Assembly: GCA_013002595.1 (NCBI GenBank)
Contig: JABDJG010000349.1
Span: 1-14,784 of the forward strand
DNA: 14,784 nucleotides
Reading direction: 5' to 3'
From: Hyphomicrobiales bacterium
Lineage (GTDB): Bacteria; Pseudomonadota; Alphaproteobacteria; Rhizobiales; Aestuariivirgaceae
Shown in pieces: positions 1 through 7,176 of the stretch. The notes beneath the pieces are model-generated. The model ran no database searches. It was given only the letters and a program-made list of their open reading frames with translations, and had not been told where the DNA came from. Position 1 is the first letter of the stretch. Every line of letters starts with the position of its first letter. Made by a program: the position numbers and the translations under genes.

Positions 1-2125
1 GCTCCAGGAAGCCATAGGTGCGCGCGCTGATCGATCCTTCGATGAATATGCGCACCTCATAAGTGACCAGCAGAACGGCAAACACCAGCGCGCCGCTTTC
101 GAGCGCGGTGACCAGTTCATCATCGGCCGACTTGCGGAATTTCTGGGCGGCAAAGAAGAAGGCGGCAGCACTGATGCCGAAGCCGTACAGGACCCACTGC
201 TGGCCAAACCAGTCCGTCGCTGGATAATCGAAGATGTATGGATTGAAGCTCAGGCGCACCAGCACGACCGTGGCGAGCGCCAGGGTGAAATGCCGCAAGA
301 GGCGGAATGGGACCAGGTCCCATATGTAGGATATGGCGAGCACCAGCAATGCCATGCCAACGGTCAACACTGCCGCGTCGGTGACGAATGCCATTGCAGC
401 ATAAAGGAAGATGCCGCAGGCCATCACATACATGCCGGCGCATTCCTTGTACTTTTGAGCGCCGATCAATGGCAGCAATCGCCAGGTCGCACAGGCCGAC
501 AATCCGGCAATAGCCGTGGCCGTCAGCGCGAGCACCGATTTGGTTGTGAAGAACCAGAACAGCGTGTTGACCGACAGCATCAGCGCCAAAGGCACCAATA
601 GTGATGCGCCAACCAGCCACAACGGCCTGGCCACTCGTTTCAAGCACAGATAACCGCCGGCAAGGAAGATTACCGAAAACAGGGCCGCTATGACGACATA
701 GCGGCCATGCTCATGGGCAATGTCGGCCATATTGGGCAACGGCGACGGCTGGAAGCCGTGCAGCATGGCATACAGATCGAGAACGCCAACGGGCCACGTC
801 ACGACAGCCAGGGTGCAAATCAAGGCGCTGACCGGGAACAACACGGCAAACCGGGGCCGGTAATAGACCAATGCGATGATGAGCGCGGCACCGGCGGCCA
901 GTGCCCAACCTGCAGCGGCAAGGTAATCGGACAGGGCAAACAGGGCGGCAAGCAGAAACATTCCCGCAGCGCCGGCGGTGGCGGCCAGGCCGTGCGGGCC
1001 ATACCAGCCATTAACGGAATCAAGATCCGGCAGCTCCGGTACGGTGCGCCTTTCCGACAGCCAGGCAAAGCCGGCAGCCACTGCAAATACAAAGACACAG
1101 AGCGGTATCCAGTCGCCTGCCGCATCCACCCAGAGTACCCAGCTCAGGAACCACAAGACGCCGAAACCGATGGCGGAAAACCCGAGCCACCACCATTTGC
1201 GGTACAGCAAGACAGCGATGGCGGCAGCCGTAATCGCCAGCAGGTAAATGAACAGGCCCCAGGCATTGTGCGACCCCGTCGAGACCAGTGCCGGCGTCAG
1301 CATGGCGCCGGCCAGGCCAAGCGCTGCCACGTATGGGCCCTGCAGCAGCGCCAGTCCAAAGCCGGCAAACGAGACGGCGGCCAGCAGGACAAACGTGACG
1401 CCCGAGGGCAGGATGGCAAAGTATCCGTAGGCCAGATAAATACTGGTGAAGGCAATGAACAGCCCGGCGGCGGAAAAGGCCTGTGGCACATAGTCAGCGT
1501 GCAGCGCGGCGATGGCCAGTTGACCGGGACGGCGGCGCAGCCACTCGCCTGCTGCGGCCAGCGCAAGGCCTGCCAGGACACCAACGATGCAGCGCAGCGC
1601 TGGCGACAGCCAGCCGCGGTCGGCGGCATAGATGACCAGGAACAGCCCACCGAGCGCCATCGCCACGCCGCCAAGCCACACCAGCCAGCGCTCGGCCAGC
1701 CGTTGTTCCCAGCCCGGCGCCAGCAGCGGCTTGCGCGGTGGTTTGGGCGTGGCCGGCTTTACCGCTTCCGGTTTTGGCCAGGCCGGCGCGACCTTTGTGG
1801 CGTCGGGAGTTTCAGTAACTGCTTTGTCCTGATCATCACCGAACCCCTGCGCCCTGTAGGGGGCACCAGGCGGCACTATCGGCTCAGATTGGCGGACCGG
1901 CTCGCTGGCCGTTTTCGACACCGTGCGTTGTGTGGCCGGGCGTTGCGGTTCCGGTTCGGCAGCCTCGACTGGCCGGGCCTTGAGACTGGCAAGGGCTTCG
2001 CTGAGCGTCGTTACCTCGCGGCGCAGATTGCCAACGCTGCGTGTCAACCGATTGACCGAACTAAAAAGGCCGAAAACAAACAGGGCCAATACGACAAGAA
2101 CGACAAATAAAAGGAAGATGGACAT
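1..2125 (-). CDS. DUF2339 family polytopic membrane protein (partial, runs off the left edge)
   Basis: The reading frame is open from an ATG at 2125 to the window edge, giving about 708 codons with the C-terminus missing. It begins with one hydrophobic helix (residues 1-19), then a short polar, coiled-coil-like stretch (about 20-45) and a Pro/Ala-rich charged linker (to about 125). A very long series of hydrophobic segments follows, probably 20 or more helices. This layout (N-terminal anchor, Pro-rich linker, many-helix body starting near a WLVWLGGVAMALGG motif) is that of DUF2339/COG5373 predicted membrane proteins, usually about 850-1100 residues. The molecular function of the family is not established, although some members sit near cell-envelope genes. 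A GGGGGA tract lies about six bases before the ATG and supports the start. Several long frames on the opposite strand are shadows. I am confident of the family but cannot give a substrate or role. Confidence 0.9.
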   Translation of the reverse strand, partial: MSIFLLFVVLVVLALFVFGLFSSVNRLTRSVGNLRREVTTLSEALASLKARPVEAAEPEPQRPATQRTVSKTASEPVRQSEPIVPPGAPYRAQGFGDDQDKAVTETPDATKVAPAWPKPEAVKPATPKPPRKPLLAPGWEQRLAERWLVWLGGVAMALGGLFLVIYAADRGWLSPALRCIVGVLAGLALAAAGEWLRRRPGQLAIAALHADYVPQAFSAAGLFIAFTSIYLAYGYFAILPSGVTFVLLAAVSFAGFGLALLQGPYVAALGLAGAMLTPALVSTGSHNAWGLFIYLLAITAAAIAVLLYRKWWWLGFSAIGFGVLWFLSWVLWVDAAGDWIPLCVFVFAVAAGFAWLSERRTVPELPDLDSVNGWYGPHGLAATAGAAGMFLLAALFALSDYLAAAGWALAAGAALIIALVYYRPRFAVLFPVSALICTLAVVTWPVGVLDLYAMLHGFQPSPLPNMADIAHEHGRYVVIAALFSVIFLAGGYLCLKRVARPLWLVGASLLVPLALMLSVNTLFWFFTTKSVLALTATAIAGLSACATWRLLPLIGAQKYKECAGMYVMACGIFLYAAMAFVTDAAVLTVGMALLVLAISYIWDLVPFRLLRHFTLALATVVLVRLSFNPYIFDYPATDWFGQQWVLYGFGISAAAFFFAAQKFRKSADDELVTALESGALVFAVLLVTYEVRIFIEGSISARTYGFLE

Positions 2126-2257
2126 TACGTCCCCCAGCCGAGTATCCCACGTGTCAACCTAAGGTAAGGTAATCGATTCGGCCCGAACAAATATGTGGCT
2201 GGGGCGTTTGAACCTCATGCTGCGCGCCGCAGTGCAAGCGCAGGGGGTTTAACTTGA

Positions 2258-2294
2258 TTGCCCGATAATGCTATTTTTGACTTTCATCGGGCAA
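2258..2294. repeat. 9-bp perfect inverted repeat upstream of tRNA-Asn
   Basis: TTGCCCGAT at 2258-2266 is matched by ATCGGGCAA at 2286-2294, with a 19-base AT-rich spacer. It lies in the 197-base gap between the DUF2339 start (2125) and the tRNA (2323). The gap holds no gene. A CTATAG at 2304-2309 would suit a -10 box for the tRNA, and a TTGACT sits at 2277-2282, but the 21-base spacing between them is too long for a normal promoter. The dyad could be a regulator site or a hairpin in an RNA leader; nothing decides between these. Confidence 0.4.
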
Positions 2295-2322
2295 ATGGTT
2301 TTGCTATAGCGAGCCACCGTAA

Positions 2323-2398
2323 TCCCCGGTAGCTCAGTTGGTAGAGCAAGCGGCTGTTAACCGCTTTGTCGCTGGTTCGAGTCCGGCCCGGGGAGCCA
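2323..2398 (+). tRNA. tRNA-Asn (anticodon GTT)
   Basis: A full cloverleaf can be drawn. The acceptor stem is TCCCCGG (2323-2329) with CCGGGGA (2388-2394), all seven pairs matched. The D arm is GCTC/GAGC. The anticodon stem is AGCGG (2349-2353) with CCGCT (2361-2365), enclosing loop CTGTTAA with anticodon GTT at 2356-2358. The T arm is GCTGG/CCGGC with loop TTCGAGT. Discriminator G is at 2395 and the CCA end is encoded at 2396-2398. It reads asparagine AAC/AAU codons. A terminator hairpin follows ten bases downstream. No second copy of its 3' end is seen in the window, so there is no sign of an integrated island here. Confidence 0.97.
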
Positions 2399-2406
2399 AT
2401 TCTTTC

Positions 2407-2446
2407 AAAAACGCCATCGGATACACATCCGGTGGCGTTTGCTTTT
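2407..2446. terminator. Bidirectional intrinsic terminator after tRNA-Asn
   Basis: Bases 2409-2422 and 2427-2440 form a 14-pair stem (one G-U) with an ACAC loop. A run of five A lies on the left (2407-2411) and GCTTTT on the right, so the hairpin can end transcription in both directions. The minus-strand version (stem, then TTTTT) is the stronger. It therefore probably once served both the tRNA and the minus-strand cyclic-nucleotide-binding-like gene. Element A has since been inserted between that gene and the hairpin. Confidence 0.8.
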
Positions 2447-2452
2447 GGCCTA

Positions 2453-2719
2453 GGGTCCGTACTCAATAAATCCTTACCATTCTGTTTGGTTAGGAGGGCT
2501 CGAATGCTGGTAAACAAGCGCAAGATAAGGCTGGATGCCTTATCGAGCATTGTTTGCCTGCAGGCGGGCCCTCATAACCAAACCCGCAAGGGCGTGGCAT
2601 ATTTGCCTCCTGAGCGCGTTAGACAGGCTTGAAAACCATTAGGTATCCGGCGCCTGTCTGCCTTCTCAGCAGGCAAATCTGCCAGCGCAGAATGGCATGG
2701 ATTTGTTGAGTACGGACCC
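2453..2719. mobile_element. Element A: 267-bp MITE-like structured element with 33-bp inverted ends
   Basis: The ends are near-perfect inverted repeats, 2452-2484 against 2688-2720, with 30 of 33 positions matching and starting GGGTCCGTACTCAA. Inside are two large palindromic arms. Arm A (2484-2499 with 2568-2583, one mismatch) contains an inner perfect hairpin (GATAAGGC 2524-2531 with GCCTTATC 2537-2544). Arm B (2596-2614 with 2665-2683, two mismatches) contains an inner GACAGGC/GCCTGTC pair. The fold is thus a terminal stem plus two arms. No transposase is encoded, so it would be non-autonomous. The left flank is TA and the right flank is TT, which fits a TA target duplication with one later mutation. 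Length, ends and arm positions match element B (13665-13932). TA duplication at CTAG is known for IS630-type elements and TA duplication for some IS5/IS427-type elements; which family mobilised this one is not known. Confidence 0.8.
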
Positions 2720-3435
2720 TTGATCAGGAAATCTACTGCAGGTTGCCGGTTGGCATATTTTCGGTCGATGAAGCTGGCAGCCAGTGCGACCTTTCTGGCC
2801 ATGTCCCTGCCCAGGAGCGATTCTACGGCCACCATGAGCTTGGGCTTGCGGGCCATCGCCCTGACCAGCTTGTCGCGGGACCATTCCACAAGGTGCACAC
2901 CGGCCTTGGCGTGGGCTGTGGCCGAGGCCGGCGTCCCCAGCATCAAGGACACCTCACCGATGAAATGGCGTGGCGGGATGCTGAAGCGTCCGGCGCCCTG
3001 TTCGATTTCGATGTCGCCTTCAATCACATAGAAGAGACGCTCAGGCACCTTGCCAACCGTGGTCAAGGCTTCATCCTCGGCCAACTTTCGTATGCGGCCA
3101 TGTTTCATGAGGGCGCGGAACTCGCCCGGCTCGACGCCGCCAAGCATCGAATAAAGCCCTAGCTGGCTGGCCGGAATCAGCCGAACCGTATTGCCAAGCA
3201 GATATGCCGTCAGACCGACGATGTTGGCAACCGACATGGCAAGCGTTGCAATCATCGCCTCCCATAAAGGCTCGTCCGCGGCAAACGTGTAATACAGCAA
3301 ATAGGTCATGGACCCGATCAGCAGCAGAACCCGGATCTTCGTCTGGCCCTGGAACAGGAGCGCGGCGGCCTGGATTGCGGCAGCCAGAAAGACAAGCTGC
3401 TGGGGTTGGAACAGATCAATGGAAAAATTCGGCAC
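2572..3435 (-). CDS. Membrane protein with cyclic-nucleotide-binding-like (Popeye-type) domain; C-terminus extended into element A
   Basis: The frame has 287 codons. Three hydrophobic helices (about residues 14-29, 36-52, 60-80) precede a cyclic-nucleotide-binding beta-roll (about 100-215), an order like Popeye-domain proteins. The phosphate-cassette region reads IGEVSLMLGTPASATA (159-174): the conserved Gly-Glu is present, but the usual Arg that contacts the cyclic phosphate is Ala, so cAMP/cGMP binding is doubtful. The start is GTG at 3435, chosen because AAAGGA lies eight bases upstream; the nearby ATG at 3442 is out of frame. Residues 239-287 are translated from element A. Codon 239 is AAG (2721-2719), and one base earlier in its history it would have been TAG. 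The native protein was therefore probably 238 residues ending AVDFLI. The role is unknown; it may be a membrane-bound sensor. Confidence 0.82.
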   Translation of the reverse strand: MPNFSIDLFQPQQLVFLAAAIQAAALLFQGQTKIRVLLLIGSMTYLLYYTFAADEPLWEAMIATLAMSVANIVGLTAYLLGNTVRLIPASQLGLYSMLGGVEPGEFRALMKHGRIRKLAEDEALTTVGKVPERLFYVIEGDIEIEQGAGRFSIPPRHFIGEVSLMLGTPASATAHAKAGVHLVEWSRDKLVRAMARKPKLMVAVESLLGRDMARKVALAASFIDRKYANRQPAVDFLIKGPYSTNPCHSALADLPAEKADRRRIPNGFQACLTRSGGKYATPLRVWL

Positions 3436-3545
3436 GGCCCATGTCCTTTACAATGCATACCTGTGTCCCCAAATCAGGTGGCACTATAATTTGGGCCTCA
3501 AACGCCGCCTGTGGGGTTTCGCACATTCTGCGAAAACGGCGACAA

Positions 3546-3580
3546 GAAAAAGGGCCCGCACAGGCAATGCAGGCCCCTTT
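3546..3580 (-). terminator. Intrinsic terminator of the small secreted protein gene
   Basis: On the minus strand AAAGGGGCCTGCA (3580-3568) pairs with TGCGGGCCCTTT (3560-3549), with one extra base in the left arm and one G-U, followed by a T run (3551-3547). It lies about 23 bases past the stop codon at 3604. This closes a single-gene transcript and separates it from the cyclic-nucleotide-binding-like gene downstream, whose start is at 3435. Confidence 0.78.
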
Positions 3581-3603
3581 GCGCGTTGGAGCGGCAGTAC
3601 AGG

Positions 3604-3771
3604 TTACTGGCTCTTCTCGCACGTGCCGGTGGCTTCGTTCCAGGTCTCGCCCTCAGCGCAATCTTCCTGGGCAAAGCTCTTGCCGCCAGCCAGAAATGGC
3701 GCAACGGTGTAGCTGAGCGTCCCGACCAGAGCAAATGCCGCCAGGGCTGCAATAATTGTAAGTTTTTTCAT
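3604..3771 (-). CDS. Small secreted protein with a two-cysteine C-terminus (55 aa)
   Basis: The ATG at 3771 is preceded by GGGAGA about ten bases upstream, and the frame ends in TAA at 3604-3606. Residues 1-34 form a classic signal peptide: MKK, then a long hydrophobic core (residues 4-28), then a small-residue cleavage site near SFA/Q at 32-35. The mature part is only about 20 residues and acidic, with a Cys-x-Gly-x-x-Trp-Asn-x-x-Thr-x-x-Cys-like pattern (Cys38 to Cys51) that could close one disulfide loop. It has its own terminator at 3546-3580. I do not recognise a named family; similar short C...WN..TG.C motifs occur in small exported alphaproteobacterial proteins. The gene is supported by RBS, signal peptide, stop and terminator all lining up. 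Function unknown. Confidence 0.75.
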   Translation of the reverse strand: MKKLTIIAALAAFALVGTLSYTVAPFLAGGKSFAQEDCAEGETWNEATGTCEKSQ

Positions 3772-3792
3772 CTTTACGTCTCCCGATTAGGC

Positions 3793-3821
3793 GCTGCCGC
3801 AGCGAATTTCAGTGCGGCAGC
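3793..3821. repeat. 9-bp perfect inverted repeat upstream of the small secreted protein gene
   Basis: GCTGCCGCA (3793-3801) pairs with TGCGGCAGC (3813-3821) around an 11-base loop. It lies 22 bases upstream of the small secreted protein start (3771). The 262-base gap 3772-4033 holds no other feature that I can support. There is no T run, so it is not a typical terminator. It could be a leader hairpin in the minus-strand mRNA or an operator. Confidence 0.4.
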
Positions 3822-4033
3822 TTCGAACCATCCCACTTGCCCGAGGCGAAAAGTAAGTCGCCAAGGCAGGTGCAGTTGAACGTGCCAATGGGGAACCAAA
3901 GGGCCGCAAATGTGCTGTGTGATTGATGATTTCAGGGGTCAGGAGCCACAATCACCGGTATTTGACTGTGAAAAGGCGCTGCTGTGACGTGGATAGTACT
4001 GGCTTGCGGCGAGATAGCCAGAATCGCCTGACT

Positions 4034-4957
4034 TCAGCCGGCAGGCTTTGCAACCCGTTCGCGCATGATGGTGAACAGGCCGGCAGCGACAATCAGGATT
4101 GTGCCGCCGATGGCGAGTGCATCGGGCCGTTCGCCGAAAAGGGTTGTCCCAATGAGAGTTGCCCAGGCAAGCAGGAAGAAATTGAACGGCTGAATGGTCG
4201 AGGCATTGGCAAGCGCCAGCGCCTTGACCAGCAACAGATGACCGACAATGCCAAGCACCGCCATCAGCGAAATGATCCAGGCTGCCTGCAGGGTGAGCGG
4301 TTTCCAGGCCATGATGCCCATGGGCGTGATCGCAAGCGCACCGATCACGGCCATGAACAGGAAGCTGGTCTCGAACCGGTCGGCACCGGCCACGAACCTG
4401 GTCACGATGTGATAGGCGGCAAACAAGGCGGCACCGGCCAAAGGAATGAAGATCGCAGCATTGAATGCGCCAAGTCCCGGTTCGATGATCAACAGCGCAC
4501 CGGCAAACCCGGCCAGAACGGCCAGGCGGCGGCGCCAACCCACGTTCTCGCCCAGCAAGACGGCTGCGAAAATTGTCACCAACAGCGGATAAACCGCAAA
4601 AACTGCATGAACCTCCGCCAGTCCAAGATAGGCAAAGGCAAATGCCATAACGTTTGCCTCAAGCACCAGAACGATCGACCGGATAAACTGCATGCCGGGC
4701 CGGGCCGATATCATGGCCTGCTTCAGGCCGGTCGTGCGGCTGACATAAACAACGGCGCACAGGGCGAACGCCCAGTAACGGACCATCAGGAACTGCGGTG
4801 GTGAATAAGCGTGAATGACCAGCTTGGTCATGGCATCCATACAGGCAAAGCAGGCCATGGCGACAATGCAGATGAAAATGCCGAGCCGCGCGTTCGCGCT
4901 CGTGTCTTGATGACCGACGGCAGCGACGCCGATGGCCTGATCGTTACCGGTTGTCAT
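4034..4957 (-). CDS. EamA/DMT-superfamily membrane transporter
   Basis: This is a 307-residue inner-membrane protein with about ten hydrophobic helices arranged as two EamA repeats. The first covers roughly residues 25-155 and the second 165-300, each ending in the pattern typical of the family (LLGENVGWRRRLAVLAGFAGALLI-like and LFGERPDALAIGGTILIVAAG-like stretches, with the conserved Gly-Glu after helix 4 and helix 9). Members export or import small metabolites such as amino acids, sugars or purines; the substrate cannot be told from sequence. The ATG at 4957 was preferred over an in-frame TTG at 4978 because an AGGG lies just upstream of the ATG and nothing like an RBS lies before the TTG. 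The gene is on the same strand as the PCMT-like gene and 94 bases downstream of it, so co-transcription is possible. Confidence 0.9.
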   Translation of the reverse strand: MTTGNDQAIGVAAVGHQDTSANARLGIFICIVAMACFACMDAMTKLVIHAYSPPQFLMVRYWAFALCAVVYVSRTTGLKQAMISARPGMQFIRSIVLVLEANVMAFAFAYLGLAEVHAVFAVYPLLVTIFAAVLLGENVGWRRRLAVLAGFAGALLIIEPGLGAFNAAIFIPLAGAALFAAYHIVTRFVAGADRFETSFLFMAVIGALAITPMGIMAWKPLTLQAAWIISLMAVLGIVGHLLLVKALALANASTIQPFNFFLLAWATLIGTTLFGERPDALAIGGTILIVAAGLFTIMRERVAKPAG

Positions 4958-5051
4958 GGACCCTGTTGCCGCCGTCAATTCGTCAATTCATTGGACAGCA
5001 TACGCGCAAAGGCTTTTCGGGACGGTTAATCCAGCGGCCGATAGTACTGTT

Positions 5052-5723
5052 TCAAAAAGTAAATGCGGGACGCTCGATTTCTATGCCCGGCAAGGCGCAG
5101 ACTGTAGCGTCAAAGTCCGCACGGCTGGCGAAATTGTCACCATGCCGGGTCCATAAATGGGCTTGTGCCAGGGGCGCATCGCCCACAACCGCGACCAGTC
5201 TGCCACCGTCCTTGAGCTGATCGAGCAGATTTTGCGGCACCGTGGGCACACGGCCGGAGATGACGATCGCATCGAATGGCGCCTGATCGGCACAGCCGTC
5301 TGCGTGCGGGACATTGAGCACCGCTGCGTTGTTCAATTCCAGCTTGTTGAGATTGTCCGATGCCGTATCCGCCAGTGCGCCATCTTGCTCAACAGCAATC
5401 GCCGACTGTGCCAGATGGGCCAGTACCGCGATCGAGTATCCGCTTGCACAGCCGATATCGAGCACGAAGTCGCCCGGCTGGATCGCCGCCAATTGAACCA
5501 GGCGGGCAAATGCCATCGGTTCCATCAAGCACCTGGGCGCCGCATCGCCTGACGGGCTCAACAAAACATCTTCGTCCATATAGGCAACGCTTTGTTTTTC
5601 CAGCGGCACGAAAATCTCTCGCGGCACCGCAGACATGGCGGCGATGATACGTCCATCGGTTATCCCGTTGGGGCGAATCTGGGATTCGATCATGTTCATG
5701 CGGGCAGTCTTGAAATCGGCCAT
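5052..5723 (-). CDS. Protein-L-isoaspartate O-methyltransferase-like protein
   Basis: The protein has 223 residues. The N-terminal part (MADFKTARMNMIESQIRPNG at 1-20) and the region to about 70 match the divergent alphaproteobacterial branch of the PCMT family. A Rossmann methyltransferase fold follows: S-adenosylmethionine motif I VLDIGCASGY (87-96), acidic residue after strand 2 in VEQD (111-114), and PFDAIVISGRVP (149-160) at the strand-4 position. True PCMT enzymes repair isoaspartyl residues in damaged proteins and carry an ISQPYIVA-like segment. Here the matching stretch is LMEPMAFARL (66-75), so the substrate may differ. In many alphaproteobacteria a gene of this type sits just before tolC, but no tolC is seen here. 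An AGGA lies about nine bases before the ATG at 5723. Confidence 0.87.
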   Translation of the reverse strand: MADFKTARMNMIESQIRPNGITDGRIIAAMSAVPREIFVPLEKQSVAYMDEDVLLSPSGDAAPRCLMEPMAFARLVQLAAIQPGDFVLDIGCASGYSIAVLAHLAQSAIAVEQDGALADTASDNLNKLELNNAAVLNVPHADGCADQAPFDAIVISGRVPTVPQNLLDQLKDGGRLVAVVGDAPLAQAHLWTRHGDNFASRADFDATVCALPGIEIERPAFTF

Positions 5724-5801
5724 GCGATGGTTCCTGGGCGGGACTCAAGGTTGTTTCACAGCTTTGATAGCCAAACTAGGCGGCAAGGCCAACGTTAAAA
5801 C

Positions 5802-6590
5802 TCAACTCCCACGCAGTTTGGTAAAGTCCGGTGGGCGCTTTTCCAGAAAGGCGCTGGTGCCTTCCCTGGCTTCAGCGTCGGCAAGAGACGCGGACATGCG
5901 GCCTGCCTCGCAGTCGAGCTGCTCCTCGAGCGAATTGGTCTGCCCCAGATGGGTGAGCTCCTTGATGCGGGTTATGGCGCGGGCCGGGCCGTGCGACAGT
6001 CCCGAGGCGGCCTGCAATGCGGCCGGCAGCGCTTCGCCTGGTTCGGTGAGCTGGTTGACGACACCGAAGTGATGGAACCGGTCTACGCCGACCCTGTTGC
6101 CGGTCAGGCAGAGTTCGGCGACGAGCTGGCGCGGCAGGGATTGCGACAGGAAGGCCGTCGCCCCGCCGTCCGGCGTCAGGCCGATCTTGACGTAGGCGAC
6201 CGAGAAATAGGCGTCACGGGCGGCAATGATCAGATCACAGGCCAACGCCAGTGATACGCCGGCGCCAGCCGCACCGCCTTCAATCGCGGCAATGACCGGT
6301 TTGGGGCATTCGCGCAGGATGCGGATCATCGCATGGAGTTTGTCGATGCCCTCGCGGCGGCCGGCATCGTCAGCGCCGACCCGTTGGCGCAGGCCGTTGA
6401 TATCACCGCCGGAACAGAAAAAGCCCCCTGCACCTGTGATCACAACCGCACCAATGTCGGGCCGGTCATTTGCCTGGGCGACGGCGGCGGCCAGGCCATC
6501 AAAGGCATCCAGACCGATGGCATTGCGGGTCGCCGGGTCGTTGTTGGTGACCAGGAGGACACCGCCGCGGATTTCAGAGTCAATCGGCAT
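5802..6590 (-). CDS. Crotonase-family enoyl-CoA hydratase/isomerase, PaaG-like
   Basis: The protein has 262 residues, the normal crotonase length. The CoA oxyanion-hole region GFFCSGGDINGL (56-67) and the second one near IEGGAAGAGVSLALACDLI (103-121) are clear. The two glutamates of classical enoyl-CoA hydratases are replaced (Ser113 and Tyr133 by position), while Asp141 in GLTPDGG is kept. That pattern is typical of isomerases such as PaaG, so double-bond or ring isomerisation is more likely than hydration. The ATG at 6590 was chosen because AAAGGTGG lies just upstream and the protein then starts at the family's usual N-terminus. Longer in-frame starts up to 6758 only add non-family residues read in the wrong frame of the methyltransferase gene. 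It overlaps the upstream methyltransferase by 11 bases, so the two are translationally linked. No other phenylacetate genes are visible. Confidence 0.88.
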   Translation of the reverse strand: MPIDSEIRGGVLLVTNNDPATRNAIGLDAFDGLAAAVAQANDRPDIGAVVITGAGGFFCSGGDINGLRQRVGADDAGRREGIDKLHAMIRILRECPKPVIAAIEGGAAGAGVSLALACDLIIAARDAYFSVAYVKIGLTPDGGATAFLSQSLPRQLVAELCLTGNRVGVDRFHHFGVVNQLTEPGEALPAALQAASGLSHGPARAITRIKELTHLGQTNSLEEQLDCEAGRMSASLADAEAREGTSAFLEKRPPDFTKLRGS

Positions 6591-7176
6591 CACCGGCCAC
6601 CTTTGCATCCAGGAGGTAAAACCGCAGGTCCCAACCCGCACCGCGGGCATAGTTTTCGACCCGAACACTCTGGTGACAGTCCCAGCCAAGATCATCGAAC
6701 TGGGACCAGACCCGATTGGAGGCACGCTCCCAGTTGGGTTTTCGCTCATTGGGCGCAACCAGCGAGATCACCACGCTGCCGACGGAAGAACAGGCATCAA
6801 CAATGCGTTTGACATGGGCTGCCGGGTTGTCGACGAAATAGAGGACCTCACTGGCCACGATGGTGCCGATATCCCGCGCCGGCGGCGTATAGTCCGTCAG
6901 GCTCATGGCGACACGATCGACGGGAAATGACTGATCGGCGACCTTTGCAAGGGCCACTTCGGAGACATCGACGCCGGTATAGTGCGAAACACTGCCCGGT
7001 TTCAGCCAGGACAGCAGATCGCCCGGGCCGCACCCCAGATCAAGCACTTCTCCGGGCGTATAACTGGCGATGAAGGCTGCAATGCACGCCTGGCGCGTCT
7101 GTTCATCGGCGCTAGAAAGGAAATCCCAGCGGCCACTGGCATATTCCTCATCCCATTGTTGCTTTGAAACCTTCAT
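6580..7176 (-). CDS. Class I SAM-dependent methyltransferase (NodS-like)
   Basis: The protein has 198 residues. A WDEEYASGRWDFL segment (8-20) precedes S-adenosylmethionine motif I VLDLGCGPGDLL (44-55). Motif II is GVDVSEVAL and the motif-IV position is IVASEVLYFV. This order, including the N-terminal (D/E)xxY...W segment, resembles NodS/SAM-dependent small-molecule or sugar methyltransferases and nodulation-type proteins. The substrate is not known. The ATG at 7176 has GAAAGG about eight bases upstream. It is the first gene of a two-gene minus-strand unit with the overlapping crotonase gene and is transcribed away from cysK. Confidence 0.87.
   Translation of the reverse strand: MKVSKQQWDEEYASGRWDFLSSADEQTRQACIAAFIASYTPGEVLDLGCGPGDLLSWLKPGSVSHYTGVDVSEVALAKVADQSFPVDRVAMSLTDYTPPARDIGTIVASEVLYFVDNPAAHVKRIVDACSSVGSVVISLVAPNERKPNWERASNRVWSQFDDLGWDCHQSVRVENYARGAGWDLRFYLLDAKVAGDAD

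Noticed and set aside
707..2110. 467-codon plus-strand frame
   Set aside because: It is the antisense shadow of the DUF2339 gene; its product is Gln/Arg/Gly-rich with no family features, while the minus strand gives a coherent membrane protein.
3923..4804. 293-codon plus-strand frame
   Set aside because: Antisense shadow of the EamA transporter; polar, repetitive and without recognisable domain.
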